DNA of 64,000 nt from positions 7,761,739 through 7,825,738 of the forward strand of contig NC_050735.1 in the NCBI RefSeq assembly GCF_014529535.1, read 5' to 3'. How positions within the stretch are numbered: the first letter of the stretch is position 1; every line of letters starts with the position of its first letter. Shown in pieces: positions 1-11,830 of this stretch. The translations under genes were made by a program, and so were the position numbers. The DNA comes from Bradysia coprophila (lineage: Eukaryota > Arthropoda > Insecta > Diptera > Sciaridae). The notes under the pieces are model-generated. The model had not been told where the DNA came from. It did no database searches and saw only the letters and a list, made by a program, of their open reading frames with translations.

Positions 1-2757
1 CATCAAACTGTTCATTGTATAATAATGTTCACAAAGTGTGGAACAAACTTAAATTTATTGGAAATCTAATTCGGACTGTGTTGTGTATTATCACCGATTC
101 ATTAACAATTCATTTGCATTTGAAAAGTTCTTGTTTGGCTTACATAAGTTGATTCAACGCGAAATCAGCACACTGTTTGTGCTTACAATTTGGGTTCCAT
201 TTAAATGAACTAGGTCAATATTGGTTAAGAATCAAATTAATTAATCTTACGAATAAAATTTTCCTTGCAAATTTTATCGATGAAATAGATCGATTTTGTT
301 TTACTTTTTTTTTAAAACAAAGACCGTTATCAGCCGAAAACACATCATGCGCACCAATTTAATTAATTGTATTTTTTAAAATGAAAAGCAAATTGTACAT
401 TCCTGTTCAATGACATATATATATCGATACATATCTATACTGCGAAAAAAAAGTTACAAAATAATCAGACAAGATTATTCTCTTCGGATAATTAGGAAAA
501 TTGCTTGTCGAATCTCGGGCTTATCATATTTTATATTTTCATAGTAGTTTTTAAACGTTCAAATTGCAATCAACAAATTATATAGCCTGCCATAATTATA
601 ATAATGTAGACGTAACCGTATTGTATACCTTGAAAATACTTTTTTTGAAAACAGTGACAAAAAACGCAACTTTTTGCAGCACACACGAAAAAAAAAGTGC
701 AATATGCATTTTAATCGAAACAGATTTTGATCAATGGCATTCTAACTCGTTGATACGAGTCATTCATTATATTTCAGATAAGTGATTCATGAAAAATAAC
801 TGGAAAATATACATCGGTCGACATGTTGAAATTAATTGAAATAATTAGTGCTTTAAAGCGGAAACCGGATGTGTCACATTAGCGAATTATAGGAAAAATG
901 AATTTTCATTGATTTAGTTTCAAATGGGCCGACGATGTCAATCGAAGTCTTTTTTTCGACAAATTTAAATAAAACAAAACGATAAGCCTGTTCAAAAACG
1001 GAATTTCATTTTACTTATAATTCGCCAATGCAACACGTCCCGTTTCTGAATTTAACCAATACAATGTGAGTCATTCAACGCGATCCATAGTCATAGAAAT
1101 TTCGTTCCAAACGGGCTGTCAGATTGCCAAGATCAAAAAGGTCTTATATAATCAGGCTACGGCATACTCCTTACAATTTTTTTGCCATTCTGAATGATTT
1201 AAAAAAAACTTTATTACAAATCATTCTACATAACCCTCCTCAGAATTGTTTGCATACTGTAACTGCGCGGTTTGTTTGTTAAAGAAAACTTTATTTTGAG
1301 AAATGAATTAAATGAAATGCCGTCATTTACCGGGGCAGTAACGCAAAATTTGCTCAAATCAAGAAATTTTACTCGATAATGTTATATTGGCATGTGCAGC
1401 AACATTGCGTTTCAGATATTGTTTTAATGGAACAAGACTACAAAACTTTCTGTAGCTTCACAATTGTAAATCGGTAATATTGCTCGCTTGGCAGCAGTTT
1501 AAATTTTTCTTTTCCGGTCCCATCGATCTGCTTAGTCTGAGTATATTAAAACTTAGTAATCTTCATCAGTCATTTTTCTACATGTTGATTGGTGTACATT
1601 TTCAAGCAATTTTTACTAGCTTTTAAAGGAAAACAATTTTTTTTAAATAACTGAAACAGAGAAAAGACAATACAATGTATACAATTGTTGTGTATAATAA
1701 ATTTATTATCAGTATTCTCGTGTTCTACTTATATACAATTTATTATGAAGAAAATCTATATTTTGATAAAAAAACAAAACTTTTCGGACAATATATAAAA
1801 TGTAAGAAATTTTTAAAATACGATAAGCCATTTATTTTTGTCTTTAATGGGGAAGTTCATTTCCCATTAATTTTTTTTAAATAAAAAAGAAGAAGGAAAT
1901 AAATATTTTAGCGTTTGTAAGTTTAATAAGTAAATTATATATTTGATATTTTTTAAGAGTTGTGATCTTTAGCATACAATTATAAGGAAGACAATTTTAT
2001 TAGGTTACTATCGTTTAGAATTTAAAAATTATATTTTTATCAATACAAAATAAAATTAAGAAAATTCAATTGAAACACACAAAAAAATTACTATAAAAAA
2101 ACTCAATTCCATTATTTATAGGATTACATTAACTATAAATGGGATCATTCAATAAAAGAAAAATTATTATTTTTAATCAAAGACAAATCGAAACACAATA
2201 AGGTTTTTTTTTAAATAAATAAATCAGAAATTTAAATAAAAAAATGTTGTTTTTATCTTACTCCAATCGAGCATTCCGCTAAGACAATCCCCGTTTGATG
2301 TAGATAAACTTAATAAATTTTTAAAGTCAATTTTGCCGAAAATACACAAAGCATTTTCCGTTGATGAGATCGGCCATACGTTTTCAACTGTAATTTGGTT
2401 GGGCTATGCGAATTATATTTTGTAGGTGACTTTATTTACAGAAACAAATTCTAAAAACTGTATATATCAATTTAAAATAAATCGATTGAATGTTTTTAAG
2501 GAATATGATGGGCATTTAGGGGCTCAGAATGATGATCTGCATCGGTTAAAAATAATTTACCAAAATACTACAATCTATTTCTATTCTATCATAAATTAAA
2601 CAAAGTGAATCGGGTACATAATTGTCGATCTTTTCATCGTTCTCCTAAAAAAAAATTGCAGACTTTGGAGAATTTTAGCAATTTTTGGAAAATGTGAGGT
2701 AATTTTTGAAAAATATAACCAATTTTGGAAAAGCTCCTCTGTCGTTTGTTCAAGTAG
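1..2757. other. A+T-rich intergenic DNA, no gene seen
   Basis: Long A/T runs and only short chance ORFs. I see no splice-linked exons, conserved protein segment or RNA gene here. Confidence 0.6.
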
Positions 2758-3756
2758 TGCAGTGATAAAAAAGATTTTGGCAGTGTACTTCGGATATGTA
2801 TGATATACTTCTGTTATGCATAGTATGCGTCGGGTATGTATGGCAAACCTGTCGGATGTAAGTTTACGTACAATATGTGTGCCATACATCTGACGCGTGT
2901 AGTCGACGTAGGACATGTGTAAAATTTTGGTATGTATAACTTCATCGCAAAATTACCTCATACGCCGAACACGTTTGAGAAAAGCACACGTTTAGGATGT
3001 TTGTATATGCATGGTAAGTATGATGTCAAAAGATCATACTTGTTGTGCGTTAACATACGTACACTATGTATTTTACATGATTGACAACTACGTCAAGTCC
3101 CTTACATGAGATGAATGTATCAGGATTTTAGGATTAACTAAAAACAGAAATATTAAATGATTTTCAGTCATTTAAATTTCAAAAAGTTATATTTCTTGAG
3201 TTCAATCAATCTCATACTGTTGAAATATCGAAATATTACGCAAAAAGAAGAAGGAATTACCATTACGATGTTCGATATTAGGTCATTGTCGTACCATAAT
3301 TTTAATTAGAATGCAAAAAATATTTTCAAAGTTTCATAATGTGTGTCATGTAAGTAAACGTATAGCAGGTATAATTACTGCGTGTGCAAACGTGCTCCAC
3401 GTTTACCAACGCTTCACAATACAACTATCAATGTAGTATGTCTCAATAGCAACATTGGTTGGAGCGCCGCTCCGAGATCAAGAGGTCCCTAGTTCAAACC
3501 CAGCACCAAACATGGAGAAAATTTGAATCTAAGAAAAAGTTACGATATAAATGAACACAAACGCGAAAAATTAAAAAAAAAATAATTAAAAGAACGAAAT
3601 TACATCAAAATTTCATTTTACTTCGGATACCCGAGCACTGGACGTTTACTGACGCAGTGCAGGTGTACTAACGTACCCGAAGTACGATCCGAAAATAGCT
3701 ATCTGGAAGCCTACGTTATAGTATACGTCCAGCGCGTAAACTTTTCTATCAGTGTG
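2758..3756. repeat. Possible decayed terminal-inverted-repeat element
   Basis: The left end reads CAGTGATAAAAAAG and the right end, on the reverse strand, reads CACTGATAGAAAAG. Inside both ends are related short stretches built on TACTTCGGAT and TACGT motifs. The match is imperfect and no clean target duplication is visible, so a Tc1/mariner-like relic is only a guess. Confidence 0.3.
3441..3512 (+). repeat. tRNA-like SINE head, candidate 1
   Basis: An A-box-like stretch (near 3451-3470) is followed about 30 bases later by a B-box match, AGTTCAAACCC at 3491-3501. That is the spacing of a pol III internal promoter. No tRNA cloverleaf can be folded convincingly, so this looks like a tRNA-derived SINE head or decayed tRNA pseudogene. 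Confidence 0.35.
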
Positions 3757-3785
3757 GTTCTGAGTAAATAGGTTATCAAAGTTGG

Positions 3786-3868
3786 AGCAGAGAGGAAGGA
3801 ACTATTCTCAATTGGTTAGAGTATCGCTCCGGAAATATGAAGATTGTGGGTTCGGATTCCACCTGTAC
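3786..3868 (+). repeat. tRNA-like SINE head, candidate 2
   Basis: CTCAATTGGTTAGAGTATCG (from 3808) resembles a tRNA D-arm/A box, and GGGTTCGGATTCC (3848-3860) is a good B box. The spacing fits a pol III promoter. The rest does not fold as a complete tRNA, so a SINE or tRNA pseudogene is the likelier reading. Confidence 0.4.
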
Positions 3869-4680
3869 ACCAATATAACATCTCTATGTAAAGTGCACCA
3901 AAATATAGTAAACAATTTTCAATCTAATTGATTGCGTGTAAATTCGACTCCAATGCTAAGTGTAATGTGGACATATTTATAGGAGGAAGTGTACAACTTT
4001 ATTAGATGAGAAATTCTGTCAACGAAACGAAGTAAAATCTATATGGAAGTGTTTTTTCACCCGATTGCGGAACTGTTTTCACTTGCAACACTAACGACTC
4101 TTTGCAGCCAAATGCGAACAGTGGATAGCTAAATCTTAGTTCCAGGACTCAATTCGAAGAGTAATTTACTATTTTAGATTGATGTTATCAGGTCCAATGC
4201 GAAAAAATAGGATTGAGGCGGTTGGGATGCATTTTTTCCTCCATAATTATTCTTCATGTAGTTAGATGTGCTATGTGGCATACATTCGTCAAGTCACTAC
4301 GTCGATTTTAGTAGCATTGGAAAGTAGAGACCTGTAGTAACGAGGTCTCATAGGTTTTTCGTTTTTTAGTGGCGGCAGGGGAGCCCTTAGAAGTTTTACG
4401 ACATAGTCAAATTTTCCCAATTTCTTGTCACAACCTTGGACAGTAGCGACCAATGGCTTCCGTAGTAGACTATCCATTGACAAACTTTTTTAGTTGCTGC
4501 TGTCCAAGAGTTTCCGAAGCCGAAAAGCACACACTGATTTTCGATATCTAGCGCTTCCATACAAGGACCTTTTAACCTTTTTTCGGTATGTATCGCAGCG
4601 TCTTTCTACGCACTACAAACCTGCACACTTCCAAGTCTGTTTTTTGGCGAAAAAGTTCAACTTTGAGTTCACAAATAAAT

Positions 4681-5452
4681 TTTATTGCCTGCCCCATGCG
4701 AAAATTGACTATTACACGGCTGTTTACCCCCTGCGAAAGTGATCCATTACACTAGGGATATTTGGGGTTTATTTCAAGTTGACAGTTCTTTCAAGTAAAA
4801 TTTGCCTTCCTTTCATTTTATCTTTTTTGTTGAATGAATCGATCGATCGAAAAAGAATGTAAGAAATATAGCTAAAATAACATTTTTTTGATAAAAATAT
4901 TGATCGATGAACACAGGCATTTCAGAAAAACTTGTGACGCAAGTGATCTGGTTACAACACACTTTTAGAAGAATCCGCAACACAGAATTGTCGGCCATAT
5001 TTATTGTAACAATAATTTTGATGTTCCGAAGTAACACTTTATGGCCACACATTTCGTTGTATTTTCCACTTGTAACACTAATTGCTTTTGCTTATAGTAC
5101 AAACACTACACTTTGTTGCACATTTTTTTGAAAACATTAAAAAGGACTAACAAAATAATTGCACAAACAATGCGTCTTCATCGATACTAACTGCGAAAAA
5201 CTATTCAACGCAATTGTAACTACTGTTGCGACAATACTAATGTAACATGAGTGCTGTTTTCGGGATCAATTTTTTAGAAGACGTGTAGCGTGTGAGCCGA
5301 TTTTGTCAGTGCACTAGATTTGTTTGTAAACGTTTTATCGGAAGAACAGATTTATTTGTGTTTTGTTGGTGTTGGTTTATTGAGATACTGAATTTATGTA
5401 CAATTTCTGCAGAACAGCCGTGTAATAGTCAATTTTCGCATGAGCAGGCAAT
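4681..5452. repeat. Inverted repeat pair, ~41-bp arms
   Basis: Arms at 4681-4723 and 5411-5452 are reverse complements with only a few mismatches; the shared core is CGAAAATTGACTATTACACG. They lie just inside the sequence that copy A has and the copy at 28.8-29.6 kb lacks, so they may mark the ends of an inserted element. No transposase is visible between them. Confidence 0.6.
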
Positions 5453-5461
5453 AAACCAGAA

Positions 5462-5621
5462 TACGTTGGATGCTGCGACGTAATTCATTGCTCTCGGACA
5501 CAATTTTGTAGAACTCGCAAACTCACTCGTGTTTTTGTTGCTCAAAAACTTACTCGTGAGTTTGCTCGTATCACAAAATTGTGTCCTTGTGTAATGAATT
5601 ACTTTCGCAGCATCCAACGTA
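5462..5621. mobile_element. Fold-back MITE with ~68-bp arms
   Basis: The 160-bp segment begins TACGTTGGATGCTGCG and ends with its reverse complement CGCAGCATCCAACGTA. The arms continue inward (GTAATTCATT, CACAATTTTGT, ACTCACTCGTG) and leave a loop of about 20 bases. No coding capacity. It sits inside the composite repeat. Confidence 0.75.
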
Positions 5622-5857
5622 ATCTACTATTTCTGCTGACTTTTACACCAAAAATAAAAAGATAACCAGAAAAAAGTTGTTCCACAAAATAGTCAGGGGA
5701 TACTAACGATTCTATAGAGCCATCAATCATTCAGATCGGATGTGGCTTGAATCTCGGTTGTTCGAAACCTTGGCCAATTCATTCTTAAACGTTTGACTTT
5801 TAGTGGGGGGCTTTCTACTTTTGATAGTCAATCCAGATGGTGTTTGAACCCGAGGAT

Positions 5858-6196
5858 AAGCATGGGCGATAATTAAAATGATTATCAATAATTATCGACT
5901 TTTTTTTATCGAAAATTATCAAAAAAATATCGATAATCGATAATTATTGATATTTTCATAATTATCAAGATATCTATAATTCGGTTCGAAAATCCGATAT
6001 TTATCGATATATCGATATATTGTCATGAATTTTCAGATGAATATCAAAATATCGATATTTCGATATTTAAAGAATTTCGATATATTTTGATAATTATCGA
6101 TAATTATTAAATTATCGATAACGATATGATTAATCGATTATAGATAATTTCTTTCGATTGATATTATCGATAATTTTGAACGTCTCCCATCCCTAT
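5858..6196. mobile_element. hAT-like MITE rich in ATCGATAATTATC
   Basis: The segment is flanked by the 8-bp direct repeat CCGAGGAT at 5850-5857 and 6197-6204. The left end contains ATGGGCGATAATT and the right end reversed contains ATGGGAGACG. The interior is almost entirely permutations of TATCGATA and ATAATTATC. An 8-bp duplication is typical of hAT elements. The terminal repeats are imperfect. Confidence 0.7.
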
Positions 6197-6605
6197 CCGA
6201 GGATTTCAACAGTACACGTGTAACACAAAGTGCATTCACACATCTCATAGACTTCATGAAACTAGCTAATTCCAAATCCGTTCACAGGTCGACCGTGATG
6301 AAATCATTATTTACGAGTCTGACATTGCATATCGCTTAAAAATCAGTCATTACAACCAAATCATCATCACAATTATTATAATTTTTTTTGACGTTTCTGC
6401 TCGGTAAATGCAATTTGTGTTCATTTTGTATTTATCGGCCCGAAGCGCGTAAAGTATAGTACGTGGTTCCAAATTTTTATTTTGACGTGTTGAAATACCG
6501 CCCTCTCCCTCGGGTCCGCCCACCGTAGTCATACACGCTGTAGTTGATTGATTTATTAAAATTGGCCTGTACACAATTAAACTTGATACTCCTTGCTTGC
6601 TCGCT

Positions 6606-7352
6606 ATGAAATACTTGGTTTTGTTCTTCATTTTGCATCTGTCACAATCTGAAAAATCGGTAATAATTGAAAGGTTGAATCATTAGAGGAATCGTATAAA
6701 AATTGCGAGTTTTTTGTTTGTTTGAAGGAAATCAATGTTGTGCTGAAACATTGCACCTGCTTTAAAAACGATAAGTATGTTGAGAAAATGACTTCGAAAC
6801 GAAAGCCAATCAATCGTACGACATCAATCACATCGATGGATATTTATTTTCGACCTGCTCTGGAGTTGGACGCTCCTTTGCATGTATACCATGGACTTTT
6901 TTCATAATTTCATTAAATTTCGAATTGAATTTACAGGTTGAATTTATTGCAAACAAAAAGTTCACCACCCAGTACAGACCATTCATGGTAAACCTAAAGT
7001 ACGAACTATGTGCTGCATTAAAGTTTAAAAATCATCCGTTGTACAAAATTGTTTTTGACAACGTAAATCGAACCGAATCAAACATGTTGGATCCGTGTCC
7101 TTTGAAGGTAGTGTCACGGAATGTAACCATTTTGATATTGTAAACATAAACTAACATTTGAATAATCGAAAGGGTCACCGATTTGTGAAGCCTTACTACA
7201 CAAGCTACACAAAATTGCCTCCATTGTTACCCGTTGGAATGTGGCGGACTGATGTTAAAGTAACAAAAGAATTAGACAACCGAATCGAAGAAGAAGTTTT
7301 CCGATTCCATGATTATTACGAAGTTACTGCGAAGGGAATCATTGAATTTTAA
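6606..7352 (+). CDS. DUF1091/DM8-family secreted protein, four exons
   Basis: Predicted exons are 6606-6659, 6728-6883, 6937-7107 and 7173-7352. All introns are GT-AG and phase 0, giving 186 residues. Residues 1-15 (MKYLVLFFILHLSQS) form a signal peptide, which fixes the start. The mature part has the family layout: an early CTC cysteine motif, a middle YRPFMVNLKYELC block, a DPCPLK segment where relatives have HxCPY, and a late LPPLLPVGMWRTDV block. DUF1091 proteins are small secreted fly proteins related to CheB and distantly to the GM2-activator/ML lipid-binding fold. Ligand and tissue are unknown. This gene is clearly more divergent than the pair at 12.5 and 16.5 kb. A fold-back MITE begins about 220 bases after the stop. 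Confidence 0.82.
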
Positions 7353-7576
7353 AATTTTCGGACGAAATTCCTGTTTAGCTTGCACACATTATCGCCTACA
7401 GACGTACAGACATTAAGTTACATTTGCTTTGTTTCGTCGATTGTTTTAAGTTTGGTATGGTAAAAGCAGTCCCATTGAATAAAGTTCTTCAAAAGAAAAT
7501 AATTAATTTTTGATTGTAAATATGAAATTTGTATGAACATTGAACTCAATTAGTATTATACCAGAACCTTTCATAT

Positions 7577-8164
7577 CCACGCCATTAGTCGTATAAATTT
7601 ATACGTCAGAGAGAGCCAGTACCGGACTGGCTCGAAAAAACCCATCGGGGGCTCCATGCAACTCAATTTAAAAAGGCCCACAAATTAAAAATTCTCATAC
7701 AAAAATCCAAAAAGCCCATCGGGAATCCCCCGAATTCACCGTATGGCCAGTCCGGGCCTCGAGAGAGCTTTTTTTCTCCTTTGTTACGATCTGTCAGTTT
7801 TTCTATTTTGCGATTTAGTATGGAAATGAAAACTAAAATTGAGATATCTTTGCTGTTTTAAGTGGTTTTTCATACTTTTTTGGACCAAAATGTTTTAAAA
7901 TGTGTTTGGAATCGATTGACATTAACAGATTGTGTGAAAATATTTTTTCTATTTTATTATTTTGTTAATGTCAATCGATTCCAAACACACTTTAAAACAT
8001 TTTGGTCCAAAAAAATATGAAAAACCACTTAAAACAGCAAAGATACCTCAATTTTAGTTTTCATTTCCATTCTAAATCGCAAAATAGAAAAACTGACAGA
8101 TCGTAACAAATACAAAGGAGAAAAAAGCTCTCTGACGTATAAATTTATACGACTAATGGCGTGG
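7577..8164. mobile_element. CCACGCC fold-back MITE, copy 1 (with nested insert)
   Basis: Ends are CCACGCCATTAGTCGTAT and its reverse complement. The arms run almost the whole element and include ATCGATTCCAAACACA and its complement near the centre. Three more copies are at 21879-22326, 53060-53306 and 60601-60847. This copy is longer because of the insertion at 7616-7760. No coding capacity. Confidence 0.88.
7616..7760. mobile_element. Small element nested in the MITE arm
   Basis: It interrupts the GAGAG-rich part of the left arm seen intact in the copy at 21.9 kb. Its ends are inverted: ACCGGACTGGC on the left and GCCAGTCCGGG on the right, with GAGAG on both sides as a possible target duplication. 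A related fragment, CAGTACCGGACTGGCTC, occurs near 24596. Confidence 0.65.
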
Positions 8165-8180
8165 ATTGAGACAGTTGGGA

Positions 8181-8660
8181 TCAAAATTCTTTTACTTTAC
8201 TAGTGAGGTAATGTAGCCTTTCCCTCACTAGTGAAGACCATTTCCCTCGCTCGTAAAGTAAAACGCCATACTTTACACGTGAAATAATTTGATATCTCGT
8301 ATCACGATGAGTAAAAGTACCTCGGGCTGAAGCCATCGGATACTTTTACTCATCTGGATACGAGATATCAAATTACTTCACTAGTATAGTAATGTACTAT
8401 TACATGCTTTTGTTTTCCCCTAGGGTCGAAAGTGGCTTATTACACACCTAGGTAAAACAAGAAATTTGATTTAGGTTTCAAAAGCATGTAATAGTATATA
8501 ACTATTAAGGGGAGGGCTAATTCCCTCAGACACTTTTACTCATCCGGATACGAAATATCAAATCATTTTCCGATTGTAGTATGACGTTTTCCTTTACGAA
8601 GGAGGGAAAGACTTTTCCCTAGGGACGAAAAGTCCATTTTCCCTCCCTAGTAAAGGAAAT
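8181..8660. repeat. Cluster of hairpin-forming repeats
   Basis: Adjacent inverted repeats are visible: TTTGATATCTCGTAT/ATACGAGATATCAAA (about 8290-8372), and ACTATTACATGCTTTT with its complement (about 8398-8500). A degenerate copy of the second is at about 18668-18770. No gene is present. Confidence 0.6.
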
Positions 8661-8683
8661 TCCATTATATAACTAGGGATAGA

Positions 8684-8774
8684 AGTTAAAAAGTCTCGTT
8701 TTCGTGTGTTTATTGACCTCGGCTTCGTCTAGGATCAACAAAATTCACACGAAAACTCTACTTTTCAACTTTTA
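8684..8774. repeat. GTTTTCGTGTG hairpin repeat, copy 1
   Basis: Arms CTCGTTTTCGTGTG and CACACGAAAACTCT surround a core of the type TTGACCTCGGCTTCG..GGATCAACAAA. Other copies lie at 27374-27456, 29777-30040 (two) and 37151-37275, with a worn copy near 18463-18535. Confidence 0.65.
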
Positions 8775-8784
8775 TCGCTCGTCA

Positions 8785-10217
8785 CGTAGATAACTATTAC
8801 ATCTAAAAAGTTACGTTTTAAACATCAAGCAAAAAACATTAGTCATTGTCAGAAAATCTTTTATTTTTCCAATTCTGTTAGAAAAACAGATGTTGCAAAT
8901 ATTACCCTTTGCCGCAACTCACAGAGCTTCGACACAGTGCAACAGCAAATTCTAAGTTTTCAATGCAACTCACTCAACGAAAAGGTATACGACGATGTGA
9001 ACCAATCGATGTGATTCGATGTAATTGAGAGAATATTTTCAAAAATTGCTGAGAAACAGAAAGGTATCGAACCGTAGGTTTTAAAGCCACTGTCAAAAAA
9101 TTCAACTCGGAGCGGTGTGATCAAAGACAAAAGACGTGCAATTTTCTTATTCAACTTGTGGCATGTTGAGGGATAAGACAAGTAGGACCTTACCGGACTT
9201 TAGATTCATTTACACTGAGATATGAAGGATATCTACAATGTGAAGGATATGGTCACTGGAAAATAAAAACTTGGGCTTCATCGGTAAACTTCTCGGACTT
9301 ACTTATTCTACACCTCGACAAAGTGATTTACAGAACACGTTACAACCATCCTCATCTTTGCAGTGATACCAAACATGTTTGTATGTTATTGTTAACGCTG
9401 TCACTCTTCTCGAACCTTGGAGGGAAAATTGTATCAAAAATTCTATTTTTCAGTGTCTACAGTGTCTGCTGATTTATCCGGAATAGCAAATCGCTTCTCA
9501 AATTTCACTTTGAATCTAAATTTTTGCCTACGAAACTACAGATTCCTCATAGCCAATGCGAGGAATAGACAGAAAAGATTTAGATCGTATCAGCTAAGAC
9601 CTATTCCATTTCCATTACGCTTTGAAACGAGCACAGGTTCTCTGCATAATACAAAATATAAATCAACGAAATTTTTAACAAAAACACAAAACTGTGTGTC
9701 GCTCGCGTTACATCTGAAGTCGTAAATTATAAAATTTATGTCGCCTGACATCCGGTTCCTATATTTCCTACATGAAAAATCCATTGTAGACGCAACAGAA
9801 ATTTGTGATAAAGTGTGTAGGTAATGTACGGCGGTGACTGTTGATTTATACCAGTTAAATTGACTAATAACTGTCTTCATACTACCTTAACCTACGATTT
9901 ATTGCAAATTTATTTGTTTACGCATGAAGAGTTTTCTTAATTGCTTAATTGTTTTTATTTGTATGCACACACAAAAATACAGTCACAGCATACGACACTG
10001 CATTGGACAATGGAGATATGAAATAAGTTTTCTCGTAAAGTTTTTATGTTAAAAGTGAAAACCTATCATTAGGTAGATTGAGTTAGGATTTCGCCACATT
10101 GTTGTTCCACTCTTGAATTGTACGCTCAGGTTTCGTGGAATATCGGAAAGTTGTTTAGAGAAAAAAAAAAAACGACAAACTGTGATGTGATCAGGAAAAC
10201 TCTTGGACATGCTATAT
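8785..10217. other. Intergenic, no gene seen
   Basis: Only short, unconnected ORFs; the longest on either strand (about 100 codons near 9417-9880) overlap antisense and have no recognisable protein content. Confidence 0.5.
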
Positions 10218-10320
10218 AATCTGCCGTAATTTGCACAAGAGACTTAGTGAAAATTTTAAACAAAAGAATTCTTTTGTTTAAATTTTTCACCTAGTCATTC
10301 ATGCCAATTACAGCAGTAAT
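10218..10320. mobile_element. Compact palindromic MITE
   Basis: A near-perfect 100-bp palindrome is centred on the AAAGAATTCTTT at about 10264-10275. The arms read GTGAAAATTTTAAACAAAAG inward and continue outward through GTAATT..GCA to CTG(C/T). No loop. Likely a tiny fold-back element. Confidence 0.7.
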
Positions 10321-10436
10321 ATTGAAGAACACAACAAATAGAAATTCCACTGACAATTTTCCGAATTAAAAAAAAAAACATGAACGACCTGTGTCCAAAG
10401 TGAGGTTTGGAGCATATTAAAGTGTTTTGGTTAAGT

Positions 10437-10752
10437 TTAGTACTCTGATGAATAAAATTTAGGTTTCAAGGCTGAGATCCTGGGCAATAACTTTTGGCGG
10501 CGGCTCAAAGCCAGAAATCCGTGTTTTTTTTCGCAATCATATTTTTCTATAAACTCTTCGATTTCCTGACTTTCTTTCTCGTTTTTTCTACTTTCTTTCG
10601 TAGTCTTACTAATTTTCTGGCGGATACGTAGTAAATGCTGACTTTCGGGGCTCATCCAGTCCAACGCTTCCAACATGAATGATATGGGTGTGATCTTCCT
10701 ACACTTCAGCACTGATCTCATCACTCGATTTTGAAGTATTTGGAGTCTGTCG
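10437..10752 (-). pseudogene. Non-LTR retrotransposon RT C-terminal fragment (distal part)
   Basis: On the minus strand the reading frame contains DRLQILQNRVMRSVLKCR followed by TPISFMLEALDWMS. This is the hallmark post-RT region of jockey/CR1-like non-LTR polymerases. It continues the fragment at 11617-11830, from which it is separated by an 864-bp insertion. The sequence after about residue 50 no longer resembles the family, and the element is dead. Confidence 0.72.
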
Positions 10753-11616
10753 CATAGAGGTAGACTACCTAGAGGAATTATGACCCGAAATTCATTGAAA
10801 AATCATATCACACACACTACTAAATCCGAAAACGTCAACTTTGCTTCTTCCTTTTTTTATTACAATAATTGTCTTGTTCCATTCATACATATATTCATTC
10901 TTATTATTCTTGTTATCCTCTTAGACTGATTTGTGTAAAAAGTGCGTAAAGTCGTGTGGAAGTTTTGTGAAAGTTTATTTCCTTGTTTGTTGTGTGATGT
11001 TCAGCGAGCGAGTTGCATTAGTAGCCGATGGACGAATGGAACTTGTTTCAGGCTTTGAATTTTATTTTTTATTTCAATAAAGCCATTTTCCTGCCGTTTC
11101 TTTTCATTTATTTTCTTTAACGTTGAATTTTGGGTGATTTAAACGAAAGCTTCCCTCCTTACCGTAGAGCGCATACGATAACAAAACTCTCGACATTGTC
11201 GTTCCTGACGAGTCCCCCAATGTGCTGTTTCCACATAAAATTCACGGGAATTTTATGGAAGTGAACTAGTTAGTTTTGAGATCAGCTGGACGAAACGGTG
11301 TCTCTAGGTACTCTAGGGAATGACTTGACTACGACAAATCGGTTTTATTAACTAATTCAACTAATTTTCATTCACAAACACTTATAACGAAAAAATATAT
11401 TTTTTTTTAAATTAGCATTTCGTTTGAAGTAATAATTTCAAAATTTCGCGGACATTTTTGGGACCATAATTTGACATTATTCTTTTGACATTATGAGTCC
11501 CTTACTTTTGACATTAAGAGTCCCTATACTGTCTGTACACGAAGCTGTCACACACACATTTAAACATATGATTTTTCATTTTAATTTGTCAGTTTGTTCT
11601 ATTGAGAGGGCCCTTG
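10753..11616. mobile_element. hAT-like non-autonomous insertion in the RT relic
   Basis: The segment is bounded by the 8-bp direct repeat GTCTGTCG at 10745-10752 and 11617-11624. Removing it and one repeat rejoins the retrotransposon frame (..FDR|LQILQNR..). The ends start CATAGAGG and, reversed, CAAGGGCC. A subterminal inverted match ATGAAAAATCATAT lies about 35-45 bases inside each end. No transposase ORF is seen. Confidence 0.7.
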
Positions 11617-11830
11617 GTCTGTCGAATGCTGATTGATTGCTCAAAAACAGTAATGAAGCGCAGTAGTCGAAGTGTGGCGCAATAATGGATTTGTAAACGC
11701 TGATTCGTGCTTCCATCGTTAAATCTGTCGCCAATCTTGACAAAACCCCAACTTTTTTCGCCACTTTTTTACATACGTAGTCCACGTTTTGTTTGAAATC
11801 TAATTTGTAATCAATTAGGACTCCCAGGTA
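11617..11830 (-). pseudogene. Non-LTR retrotransposon RT fragment (proximal part)
   Basis: The minus-strand frame reads YLGVLIDYKLDF, then KVGVLSRL, then MEARISVYKSIIAPHFDYC. This is the standard segment just after the polymerase palm in jockey/CR1-type non-LTR elements. It ends at the insertion boundary at 11617. No upstream catalytic FADD segment is present, so the copy is 5'-truncated. Confidence 0.78.

Larger units (their letters stand above)
4063..5760 (+). repeat. Composite dispersed repeat, copy A
   Basis: The segment matches 28840-29650 on the opposite strand, for example around 4370-4640 against 28990-29340 reversed, and at the far end the stretch beginning GTTGTTCCACA. Copy A is about 900 bases longer because of inserted sequence between about 4675 and 5640. 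One end segment, ACTTGCAACACTAACGACTC, has the same plus-strand orientation in both copies although the body is inverted. Confidence 0.6.

Noticed and set aside
5858..6196. Replication origin or regulatory island because of dense ATCGAT motifs
   Set aside because: The 8-bp flanking duplication shows it is an inserted element; any regulatory role would be secondary.
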